Origin: an uncultured Ruminococcus sp.
GTDB taxonomy: Bacteria; Bacillota; Clostridia; Oscillospirales; Acutalibacteraceae
Reading direction: 5' to 3'
DNA: 64,000 nt
Assembly (NCBI GenBank): GCA_902767845.1
Contig: CACXIV010000012.1
Coordinates: forward strand, 1-64,000
Position numbers and translations under genes: made by a program. Position 1 is the first letter of the stretch, and each line of letters starts with the position of its first letter. Below are positions 27,169 through 34,041 of the stretch, one piece after another. Under the pieces are notes generated by a model. That model ran no database searches and had not been told where the DNA came from. It saw only the letters and a program-made list of their open reading frames with translations.

Positions 27169-27963
27169 TTGGAATATACAAAGGCGTTTCAATTAATATC
27201 CGGCAAGGTCGAGGAGGAGCTTGCCAAACAGGGCTATAAAAAGCAGAAGGTCTCCGACGAGTCCGGCAACGATCTCGTGTCGCTGTTCACAAGCGATAAC
27301 GTAGCGTACTCGGTCGTATACATTTCCGACAAGCAGCAGATGGTTCTCCGTCAGGCGGCTATGACCGACGAAGGTCCCGACAACGACTGGAAAACGCTCG
27401 CCACATGGCTTTATGACGACGAGACCGCTTCTCAGAAGGACGCCGAGAGCATCGCCAACGACTTTATCGAGGGCGTTTCCGGCACGGTCGCGATCAAGCG
27501 CGCCAAGCAGGTGCAGAAGAAAAAGAAAAAATCGGACGACGGCACCGCCGATCCCAAGTTTTTGGCAAAGCGCTTCGTGTCGTATTTCCCCGAGCTTCGC
27601 GACGAGATCAAAAACGAGGAGGACTGCTACTATCCCTTCCGCGGCGCTACCTTCGCCAAGGAGCATATAGCTCCCAGGGTTGCTGAGTTCCTCAAACGCT
27701 CGAGCGCCAAGGAGACCGAAAAGTTCGCCAACGTGTTCAACGTTCAGTACGGCAACGGCGACCGCGACACCCGCTCCATCATCACTATCGTCATCCTCAA
27801 CTCGCTTGACGACAGCGAGTATTTGAAGCTCGCCGAGTATTTCAACGAGGATCTCGCTCCCGCGGCAAAGGCTGCGAGAAAGTTCAAAGGCAAAGAGGTC
27901 AAGCCCGAAAAGCCCAAAAAGCCGAGGAAGTCGATCGGCAGCACCCTTTTGAATCAGAAATAA
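27169..27963 (+). CDS. conserved hypothetical cytosolic protein with Lys-rich linker
   Basis: A 264-residue protein probably initiated at TTG (27169) after GAAAGGAAG. No in-frame ATG is available nearby. Residues 1-105 form an alpha/beta region with NVAYSVVYISDKQQMVLRQA and DNDWKTLATWLYDD. Residues about 112-125 are almost all Lys. A helical region follows, with FLAKRFVSYFPELRDEIKNEE and FANVFNVQYGNGDRDTRSIITIVILN. The C-terminus is a Lys/Pro tail. There is no signal peptide or membrane segment. It is monocistronic with its own promoter and terminator. I do not recognise a characterised family. Confidence 0.8.
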   Translation: MEYTKAFQLISGKVEEELAKQGYKKQKVSDESGNDLVSLFTSDNVAYSVVYISDKQQMVLRQAAMTDEGPDNDWKTLATWLYDDETASQKDAESIANDFIEGVSGTVAIKRAKQVQKKKKKSDDGTADPKFLAKRFVSYFPELRDEIKNEEDCYYPFRGATFAKEHIAPRVAEFLKRSSAKETEKFANVFNVQYGNGDRDTRSIITIVILNSLDDSEYLKLAEYFNEDLAPAAKAARKFKGKEVKPEKPKKPRKSIGSTLLNQK

Positions 27964-27978
27964 ACTATCGGTTCACCG

Positions 27979-28010
27979 AGCCGCCGACGAATACGCCGGC
28001 GGCTTTGTTT
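27979..28010 (+). terminator. terminator of Lys-rich hypothetical gene
   Basis: An 8-bp stem AGCCGCCG / CGGCGGCT followed by TTGTTT. Confidence 0.8.
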
Positions 28011-28039
28011 AGATATCATAATTTTTTCCCAAAAATCTC

Positions 28040-28068
28040 TTGACTTACCGCGAAAGCTGTGTTAAAAT
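28040..28068 (+). promoter_or_regulatory. promoter of secE-nusG-ribosomal cluster
   Basis: TTGACT (28040-28045), 17 bp and TAAAAT (28063-28068). The leader of about 75 nt has a run AAAAGGGGCTTTATTTTTGT but no clear terminator. Confidence 0.75.
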
Positions 28069-28151
28069 GTTATCACCTCTAAAAGGGGCTTTATTTTTGT
28101 GCCCTGTTGAGGGAGGCTAAAAATATTCCGAAATAACCGGGAGGTGCCGTT

Positions 28152-28481
28152 ATGAGAGTTAAAATCACATTGGCCTGCACAGAGTGCAAACAGCGTAACT
28201 ACAACATCAAAAAGGCTGACGCTAAGAAGCCTGCCGCTAAAAAGGCAGACCCCAAAAAAGCCAAGAACAAAAAGCCCAACGCTTTTAAAAGGCTTATCAA
28301 GTACCTCGCTGCCTGTAAGGGTGAGCTCAAAAAGATCACATGGCCTACGCCGGCGCAGACAACAAAGAATTTCGGCATCGTTATTGCCGTAATCGTAATC
28401 ATGGGCTTGTTTATTTTCGGCCTTGATTCCGGTCTGTACGCTATCCTCGGCCTGATCATGGGTACCGGAACTTCTGCTTAA
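28152..28481 (+). CDS. secE: in-frame fusion of L33 N-terminus to SecE
   Basis: A 109-residue ORF with two parts. Residues 1-18 (MRVKITLACTECKQRNYN) are the conserved start of ribosomal protein L33 (RpmG), including Cys9 and Cys12 of its first CxxC. Residues 19-44 are a Lys/Ala/Pro-rich stretch of the sort found at SecE N-termini. Residues 45-109 are a full SecE core: GELKKITWPTPAQTTKNF, then one membrane segment at about 75-100. The second CxxC and the rest of L33 are absent. The normal order is rpmG-secE-nusG with separate genes, so this looks like an internal deletion joining the two in frame. GGGAGGTG precedes the ATG, which is the L33 start. SecE function seems preserved and L33 function lost. 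An assembly error is possible. Confidence 0.85.
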   Translation: MRVKITLACTECKQRNYNIKKADAKKPAAKKADPKKAKNKKPNAFKRLIKYLAACKGELKKITWPTPAQTTKNFGIVIAVIVIMGLFIFGLDSGLYAILGLIMGTGTSA

Positions 28482-28523
28482 TCGGCGATTATTGCTTAAT
28501 CTTACGAAAGGGAGAGAGTTTTA

Positions 28524-29051
28524 ATGCCTGATTATGAAGCAAAATGGTATGTTATCCATACCTACTCGGGTTATGAAAACAAGGTCGCGACCGATCTGCT
28601 GACAACAGCGGAGAACCGCAACCTCAAGGATATGATCATCGACGTAAAGGTCCCCACCGAGGTCGTTACAGAGACCGTCGGCGAAAAGACCAAGGAGGTC
28701 GAGCACAAGATCTATCCGGGCTATGTTTTCGTAAAGATGGTCTATACCGACGAGACCTGGTATGTCGTGCGCAATATCCGCGGCTGCACCGGATTTGTCG
28801 GACCCGGATCAAAGCCCGTTCCGCTCACCGACGCCGAGGTTTACAGAATGGGCGTCGAGCAAAAGGTCGTCAAGGTTTCTTACGCCGTCGGAGATTCTGT
28901 CAGGATCATTGACGGTCCGCTTGAGGACTTTGTCGGTGTTGTAGAAGAGCTTGATACCGACAAAAACTATGTCCGCGTAGTTGTTTCTATGTTCGGACGA
29001 GAGACTCCCGTCGAGCTTGAAATAGGCCAGGCGGAAGCATTGGAAGACTGA
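28524..29051 (+). CDS. nusG: transcription termination/antitermination protein NusG
   Basis: Binds RNA polymerase and couples it to the ribosome or Rho. It has 175 residues. The NGN domain starts WYVIHTYSGYENKVATDL and includes KIYPGYVFVKM and VRNIRGCTGFVG. The C-terminal KOW domain has GDSVRIIDGPLEDFVGVVEEL. It appears complete and follows secE by 42 bp with a GGGAGAG site. Confidence 0.96.
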   Translation: MPDYEAKWYVIHTYSGYENKVATDLLTTAENRNLKDMIIDVKVPTEVVTETVGEKTKEVEHKIYPGYVFVKMVYTDETWYVVRNIRGCTGFVGPGSKPVPLTDAEVYRMGVEQKVVKVSYAVGDSVRIIDGPLEDFVGVVEELDTDKNYVRVVVSMFGRETPVELEIGQAEALED

Positions 29052-29101
29052 ATATGATAAATTAGCCGTTTAGGCTTTTTTATTGGGAACCCGGCGTTCC
29101 C

Positions 29102-29144
29102 TGTGGGAGGGACCCTACACAGTGGCGTCCCGCAATTTACCACG
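29102..29144 (+). promoter_or_regulatory. L1-type autoregulatory leader before rplK
   Basis: The segment starts GTGGGAGGGACC and closes GTCCCGCAATTTACCAC. This copies the L1-binding helix 77 region of 23S rRNA (GUGGGAGG ... UACCAC), with pairing GTGG/CCAC and GGGAC/GTCCC. L1 repression of the L11-L1 operon through such mimicry is established in other bacteria. Its use here is inferred from position and sequence. A further GGGAAC-GTTCCC hairpin lies just before it at about 29085-29101. Confidence 0.6.
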
Positions 29145-29165
29145 AATTTTGGAGGTGCAAACACA

Positions 29166-29591
29166 ATGGCTCAAAAGGTTGTAGGCTTGATTAAGCTGCA
29201 GATTCCTGCCGGACAGGCTACTCCGGCTCCGCCTGTCGGACCGGCACTCGGTCAGCACGGCGTAAACATTGTTGCGTTCACAAAGGATTTTAATGAGCGT
29301 ACAAAGAACGACAGAGGTCTTATCATCCCCGTTGTAATCACGGTATATGCCGACCGTTCGTTCACATTTATCACAAAGACTCCGCCTGCCGCGGTTCTTC
29401 TCAAGAAGGCTTGCGGTATCAACAGCGGTTCGGGCGTACCTAACAAGACTAAGGTCGCCAAGATCACAAAAGAGCAGCTCAAACAGATTGCCGAGCAGAA
29501 AATGCCCGACCTTAACGCAGGCTCGCTTGACGCAGCGATCAGCATGATCGCCGGTACGGCAAGAAGCATGGGTATTACGGTAGTTGACTAA
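29166..29591 (+). CDS. rplK: 50S ribosomal protein L11
   Basis: A GTPase-centre protein of 141 residues, the standard bacterial length. The N-terminus [20 protein letters not shown] and the Pro-rich loop [16 protein letters not shown] are typical, as is the RNA-binding C-terminal domain ([15 protein letters not shown] ... [10 protein letters not shown]). The ATG at 29166 follows GGAGG. It looks intact, in contrast to rplA and rplL in the same cluster. Confidence 0.97.
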   Translation: MAQKVVGLIKLQIPAGQATPAPPVGPALGQHGVNIVAFTKDFNERTKNDRGLIIPVVITVYADRSFTFITKTPPAAVLLKKACGINSGSGVPNKTKVAKITKEQLKQIAEQKMPDLNAGSLDAAISMIAGTARSMGITVVD

Positions 29592-29599
29592 TTAATCCG

Positions 29600-29627
29600 G
29601 GTGGGAGGAATTATCCGCTTGACCACC
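29600..29627 (+). promoter_or_regulatory. second L1-type site between rplK and rplA
   Basis: GGTGGGAGGA and CTTGACCACC flank a short pairing AGGA/TCCG-type core. The sequence resembles the 23S L1 site more closely than the rplK leader does. It lies just before the rplA ribosome site, so L1 could repress its own gene directly. Confidence 0.55.
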
Positions 29628-29646
29628 TAACAATGGAGGAAAACTG

Positions 29647-30268
29647 ATGAAACACGGTAAGAAATATGTTGACGCTGCTAAGCTCGTTGACAAAACCAAA
29701 TTATATGAGACAAACGAGGCGCTCGACACTGTTATCAAGACAGCTACCGCCAAGTTTGACGAAACCGTTGAGCTTCACGTAAAGCTCGGCGTAGACAGCC
29801 GTCACGCTGACCAGCAGGTCAGAGGCGCGGTCGTACTTCCCAACGGTACAGGTAAAAACGTAAGAGTTCTCGCGATCTGCAAGGGACCCAACGAAGAGCT
29901 TGCCAAGGAAGCCGGCGCGGATTACGTAGGCGCTGAGGACATGACTCAGAAGATCCAGCAGGAAAACTGGATGGACTTCGACGTTCTTGTTACAACACCC
30001 GACTGCATGGGTCTTGTAGGACGTCTCGGTAGGCTCCTCGGTCCCCGCGGTCTTATGCCTAACCCCAAGGCCGGTACGGTAACTCCCGATATCGCCAGAG
30101 CCATCAAAGAGGCTAAGGCAGGTAAGATTGAGTACCGCCTTGACAAAACAAACATCATTCACTGCCCCATCGGCAAGGTAAGCTTTGGTACAGTATATCC
30201 GCTCAGTCGCCGTTACTTCGACAATGGGACCGAGCGTAAGAGTTAACCCGACCAAGTTCGGAGCATAA
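29647..30268 (+). pseudogene. rplA: 50S ribosomal protein L1, internal deletion and frameshift
   Basis: Residues 1-181 are normal L1, from [16 protein letters not shown] through [16 protein letters not shown] to [10 protein letters not shown] (codon 30187-30189). One extra base later, at 30191, the reading frame -1/+2 resumes true L1 C-terminus ([21 protein letters not shown], stop at 30266-30268). The family has about 26 codons between these points (the segment before the conserved AKG-x-Y). About 77 bp are therefore missing, and the actual ORF ends in 18 unrelated residues at 30246. The lost part belongs to domain I, which contacts rRNA, so the product should not be functional. A consensus error or a second copy elsewhere are the main alternatives. 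Confidence 0.88.
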
Positions 30269-30269
30269 T

Positions 30270-30430
30270 TCAATATGTTTTTACCCTGAGAGATCAGGTA
30301 AAAATTCGCAGTTCTAAAGACAGTAGGTGCGAAAGCGTAAGGATAATATCCGCCTGCCGAGGAAAGTGCAATTACAATTTTTGTATTTGACAACTGTCCG
30401 AGGCATGTCCCCGGACAGTTTTACTTTTAT
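30270..30430 (+). ncRNA. ribosomal protein L10 leader
   Basis: Between rplA and rplJ lies a structured leader with the family's conserved segments: CCTGAGAGATCAGG hairpin, AAAGACAGTAGGTGC, and CCGCCTGCCGAGG. It is followed by a terminator-like hairpin (AACTGTCCG / CGGACAGTT, 30392-30420) and a T-rich tail. In Firmicutes this RNA binds L10(L12)4 and attenuates rplJ-rplL. The leader looks intact. Confidence 0.75.
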
Positions 30431-30469
30431 GAACTTGCGATATATACAATATTATCGGAGGTGAAATTT

Positions 30470-31054
30470 TTGCCAAGTCAAAGCGTTTTAGAGCAAAAAA
30501 AGGCTATTGTTGCCGAGCTTTCCGAAAGACTTAAAAACTCTATCACAGGTCTTGTTGTCAGCTACGAGGGTATCAATACCGAGGACGACACAAAGCTCAG
30601 AAAAGAGCTTCGTGAGAACGACGTAAAGTACACTGTAGTTAAGAACACACTTCTTTCACGCGCCTGCGATGAGGTCGGTCTTGAGGATATCAAGCCCCTG
30701 CTTGAAGGCACAACGGCACTTGCCACAAGTGACAGCGAGTACGCTGCCGCCGCAAGGATCCTCTGCAAGTACGCAAAGGATCACGACAACTTCAAGGTCA
30801 AGGCAGGTTATCTTGACGGAGCTGTAGTTGATATGGATACTATCATCTCTCTCTCAAAGCTGCCCACCAAAGAGGTTCTTCTCGCAAATGTTCTCGGTGC
30901 GTTCCAGGCTCCTATCTCAGCTTTTGCCCGCGTTATGCAGGCTGTAGTTGACGAGGGTGGCTTTGAGGAATGTCTCGCGAAGAAGGCTGCCGAGGAGGCT
31001 CCCGCTGAGGAGACCGCCGAGGCTCCCGCAGAGGAAGCTCCCGCCGCAGAGTGA
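30470..31054 (+). CDS. rplJ: 50S ribosomal protein L10
   Basis: Base of the L12 stalk. It has 194 residues from a TTG start 8 nt after GGAGG. The protein begins MPSQSVLEQKKAIVAELSE as expected. A GTG three codons earlier overlaps the ribosome site and is rejected. The core includes LRKELRENDVKYTVVKNTLL and the L12-binding C-terminal helix. The end is an Ala/Glu-rich tail (AEEAPAEETAEAPAEE), somewhat long for L10. It appears complete. Confidence 0.95.
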   Translation: MPSQSVLEQKKAIVAELSERLKNSITGLVVSYEGINTEDDTKLRKELRENDVKYTVVKNTLLSRACDEVGLEDIKPLLEGTTALATSDSEYAAAARILCKYAKDHDNFKVKAGYLDGAVVDMDTIISLSKLPTKEVLLANVLGAFQAPISAFARVMQAVVDEGGFEECLAKKAAEEAPAEETAEAPAEEAPAAE

Positions 31055-31105
31055 TCTGCGATCCTAATTAAAAAATAACTACATTTATATTGGAGGTAAA
31101 TTACA

Positions 31106-31469
31106 ATGGCATCAGAGAAAATTACTGCTATTATTGAAGAATTAAAAGGCCTCACAGTTCTTGAGCTTCGCTGTAGAGGATGAGTTTGGCGTATCGGCTG
31201 CCGCTGCCGTAGCTGTTGCGGGTCCCGTAGACGCAGGCGCTGCCGCTGCTGCTGAGCAGACAGAGTTCGACGTTATCCTTAAGAGCGCCGGCCAGAAGAA
31301 GATCAACGTTATCAAGGTCGTTCGTGAGATCACAGGTCTCGGCCTTAAAGAGGCTAAGGCTCTCGTTGACGAGGCTCCCAAGCCCATCAAGGAGCAGGCT
31401 TCCAAGGAAGACGCTGAGGCTATCAAGGAGAAGCTCGAGGCTGCAGGCGCAGAGGTTGAGGTTAAATAA
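31106..31469 (+). pseudogene. rplL: 50S ribosomal protein L7/L12, 14-bp deletion and frameshift
   Basis: The true start is the ATG at 31106 after GGAGG. It encodes [21 protein letters not shown] (21 codons, to 31168), normal for L12. The family continues [13 protein letters not shown], but here a single C (31169) replaces the 15 bases for SELVK. The start frame then hits TGA after four codons. The rest of L12 ([16 protein letters not shown] through [14 protein letters not shown], stop at 31469) is intact in the shifted frame. No slippery heptamer or hairpin suggests programmed frameshifting. A TTG at 31161 could start the second part but has no ribosome site. L12 is essential, so this is either an error or a non-functional copy. 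Confidence 0.9.
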
Positions 31470-31485
31470 TTTTATCCCGATAATC

Positions 31486-31519
31486 AAAAAGGGCTGTTCG
31501 TTTGAACAGTCCTTTTTTT
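31486..31519. terminator. bidirectional terminator after rplL
   Basis: A stem of up to 14 bp (AAAAAGGGCTGTTC / GAACAGTCCTTTTT, one G-U) with a GTTT loop and Ts on both sides. It serves rplL and the convergent SDR gene. Confidence 0.9.
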
Positions 31520-31534
31520 GCTTTATTTGCGGTA

Positions 31535-32275
31535 TTAATTGATAACAAAGCCTCCGTTTACGCCGAGTATCTGTCCGGTAATAAATTTCGCGCGGTCAGA
31601 GCAGAGGAACACCGCCGCGTCGGCGATGTCCTTCGGCGTTCCGAGGGCGTTCAGCGGAGTTTCTTCTTTAAGATCCGCGATGGTCTGCTCATCAAAGTCC
31701 TTCATCATGTCGGTCATAATAACGCCGGGCGCGACGCAATTCACGCGTATGCCCGAGAGACCCAGCTCCTTTGCCAGAGCCTTTGTCAGTCCGATCACTC
31801 CTGCCTTTGCCGCGCTGTAGTGCGACTCGCATGACGCGCCGACCTGTCCCCACATCGAGCTAATGTTGAGTATGACGCCGCGGTGCGCCGGCAGCATATA
31901 TCTTTTCAGCGCCTCCTGAGTACAGTTGAAAACTCCGCTCAGATCCGCGCCGATCATCTTGTCCCAGTCGTCCTGAGTCAGCTCCGTAAACAGCTTTTGC
32001 TGAGCGATCCCGGCGTTGTTTACAAGGATGTCAACGCCTCCGAGTTCGGCGGCGACAGCGTCGAACATGCTGTTGACCGACTGCCTGTCGGCAACGTCCG
32101 CCTGAACGGCGACGGCTTTGACGCCGTAGGTCTGAGATAAGACTTCAGCGAGGTTTTCCGCCTTTTCGCGGTTTTTGTTGTAATGAACGGCAATGTTACC
32201 GCCTGTTTGGGCAAAGGCAACGCACAATGCCGTGCCTATGCCTCCGCTGCCGCCCGTGATCAATACGTTTTTCAT
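31535..32275 (-). CDS. short-chain dehydrogenase/reductase (FabG-like; possible EF-P aminopentanone reductase)
   Basis: A 246-residue NAD(P)-dependent SDR. TGGSGGIG is at 7-14, NNAGIAQ follows, the catalytic Ser and Tyr-Lys appear as NISSMWGQVG and YSAAKAG, and the end is ITGQILGVNGGFVIN. It is a FabG paralogue outside the fatty acid operon. The N-terminal HYNKNREKAENL resembles YmfI, the elongation factor P 5-aminopentanone reductase of Firmicutes, which is the best specific guess. A generic 3-oxoacyl reductase is the alternative. It stands alone between glnS and the ribosomal cluster. Confidence 0.85.
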   Translation of the reverse strand: MKNVLITGGSGGIGTALCVAFAQTGGNIAVHYNKNREKAENLAEVLSQTYGVKAVAVQADVADRQSVNSMFDAVAAELGGVDILVNNAGIAQQKLFTELTQDDWDKMIGADLSGVFNCTQEALKRYMLPAHRGVILNISSMWGQVGASCESHYSAAKAGVIGLTKALAKELGLSGIRVNCVAPGVIMTDMMKDFDEQTIADLKEETPLNALGTPKDIADAAVFLCSDRAKFITGQILGVNGGFVIN

Positions 32276-32298
32276 AATGATGATTTCTATAATGATAT

Positions 32299-32348
32299 TG
32301 TAGGGGCGTGCATTGCACGCCCGCGGGCGACCAATGGTCGCCCCTACA
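32299..32348. repeat. 50-bp palindromic element with two internal hairpins
   Basis: The outer arms TGTAG / CTACA enclose two perfect 9-bp hairpins in a row, GGGCGTGCA-T-TGCACGCCC and GGGCGACCA-A-TGGTCGCCC, joined by GC. The layout is 5-19-2-19-5. It lies between glnS and the SDR gene. Short relatives occur at 47218-47239 and 50015-50033. It looks like a dispersed intergenic repeat (REP/MITE-like). Confidence 0.8.
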
Positions 32349-32358
32349 TTATGACTAA

Positions 32359-34038
32359 TTATTTCTTCTTTTTAAACCCGTCTTTAAGGCTCACACTGCG
32401 GTTGAACACAAGATGTCCCGGCTTGCTGTCCTTGTTGTCTACGCAGAAATAGCCGAGGCGCATGAACTGGAAGCTCTTGGGAGCCGTTGCGTTTTCGAGG
32501 CTTCTCTCAGCCTTGCAGTTTGTGAGCACCTCAAGCGAGTTGGGATTGAGGTGATCGAGGAAGCTGCCCTCGCCCGAATCGGGATCGGGCACGGTAAAGA
32601 GGTTGTCGTAAAGCCTTACCTCGGCGTCGGCGCAGTTGTTGGCGTCTACCCAGTGGATCGTGCCGCGAACCTTTCTGCCGTCGGGGGTATTGCCGCCGCG
32701 GGTCTCGGGATCGTACTCGGCGTAAACCTCAATCACCTTGCCGTTTTCATCCTTTTTGCAGCCGGTGCATTTAACGATGTAGGTCGATTTCAGCCTTACC
32801 TCGTTGCCGGGGTAGAGGCGCTGATACTTTTTGATCGGCTCCTCCATAAAGTCCTCGGCTTCTATCCAGCACTCGCGCGAGAAGGTGACTGTCCTTGTGC
32901 CGTCCTCGGGGCGGTTGGGGTTGTTCTCGACCTCAAATTCCTCGGTCTTGCCCTCGGGATAGTTGGTGATGACGAGCTTTACGGGGTGGATCACGCACAT
33001 GGTGCGCTCCGCGCTCTCGTTAAGGTCGTCGCGCAGGCAGTGCTCCAAAAAGCTGTACTCGACGATAGAGTTTACCTTTGAAACGCCGATCTGGTCGATG
33101 AACGAGCGGATCGCCTTGGGGGTGTAGCCGCGTCTGCGGAGTCCGCAGAGGGTCGGCATTCTCGGGTCGTCCCAGCCGTTGACGTGGTTTTCCTCAACAA
33201 GCGCTCTCAGCTTGCGCTTGGACATTACGGTGTTGTTGATGCCGAGTCTGGCAAACTCGATCTGTCTGGGCTTGCAGGGAGCCGAGATGTTGTCTATCAC
33301 CCAGTCGTAGAGCGGACGGTGCGATTCAAACTCGATCGTGCAAAGGCTGTGGGTTATGCCCTCGATCGCGTCCTCAATCGGGTGCGCGAAGTCGTACATC
33401 GGGTAGATGCACCACTTGTTGCCGGTGCGGTGATGGTGAAGCCTGTTTATGCGGTAAATAACGGGGTCGCGCATGTTGAAGTTGCCCGAGCCCAGGTCGA
33501 TCCTGGCGCGGAGCGTCATGCTGCCGTCCTCAAATTCGCCGTTCCTCATGCGCTCGAACAGGTCAAGGTTCTCCTCGACCGGTCTGTCGCGGTAGGGGCT
33601 TTTGGCAGGTGTCTGAGTATCGCCGCGGTACTCGCGCATCTGATCGGCGTTCAGCTCGCAGACATACGCCAGTCCCTTTTTAATAAGCTCAACGGCGTAG
33701 CCGTACATCTCCTCAAAGTAATCCGAGGCGTAGTAAAAGCGGTCGTCCCAGTCAAAGCCGAGCCATTTTATGTCCTCCTTGATGGCGTCGACGTATTCGA
33801 CATCCTCCTTTGTGGGGTTGGTGTCGTCCATTCTCAGGTTGCACAATCCGCCGTATTTTTCCGCGGTGCCGAAGTCGACGCAGATCGCCTTTGCATGGCC
33901 GATATGAAGATATCCGTTAGGCTCGGGCGGAAAACGGGTGTGTACCCTTTTTCCCTCGTATCTGCCGCCCTCGGCGATATCCTCGTCAATAAAATCGTGA
34001 ATGAAGTTACCTGTCATAACCTCGTTTGTATCTGACAT
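32359..34038 (-). CDS. glnS: glutaminyl-tRNA synthetase
   Basis: Charges tRNA-Gln directly. It has 559 residues. The HIGH motif is [16 protein letters not shown], the KMSKS-type motif is VMSKRKL, the catalytic core holds [18 protein letters not shown], and the C-terminal beta-barrels follow. It starts 4 bp after gltX with its GGAGGAAT site inside the gltX end, so the two are co-transcribed. Many Firmicutes lack GlnRS and use amidation by GatCAB. Here both synthetases are present as neighbours. Confidence 0.97.
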   Translation of the reverse strand: MSDTNEVMTGNFIHDFIDEDIAEGGRYEGKRVHTRFPPEPNGYLHIGHAKAICVDFGTAEKYGGLCNLRMDDTNPTKEDVEYVDAIKEDIKWLGFDWDDRFYYASDYFEEMYGYAVELIKKGLAYVCELNADQMREYRGDTQTPAKSPYRDRPVEENLDLFERMRNGEFEDGSMTLRARIDLGSGNFNMRDPVIYRINRLHHHRTGNKWCIYPMYDFAHPIEDAIEGITHSLCTIEFESHRPLYDWVIDNISAPCKPRQIEFARLGINNTVMSKRKLRALVEENHVNGWDDPRMPTLCGLRRRGYTPKAIRSFIDQIGVSKVNSIVEYSFLEHCLRDDLNESAERTMCVIHPVKLVITNYPEGKTEEFEVENNPNRPEDGTRTVTFSRECWIEAEDFMEEPIKKYQRLYPGNEVRLKSTYIVKCTGCKKDENGKVIEVYAEYDPETRGGNTPDGRKVRGTIHWVDANNCADAEVRLYDNLFTVPDPDSGEGSFLDHLNPNSLEVLTNCKAERSLENATAPKSFQFMRLGYFCVDNKDSKPGHLVFNRSVSLKDGFKKKK

Positions 34039-34041
34039 ATA

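Noticed and set aside
31106-31180. programmed ribosomal frameshift in rplL
   Set aside because: There is no slippery heptamer, internal Shine-Dalgarno-like stimulator or downstream structure, and five family codons are missing outright. A deletion explains the data better.
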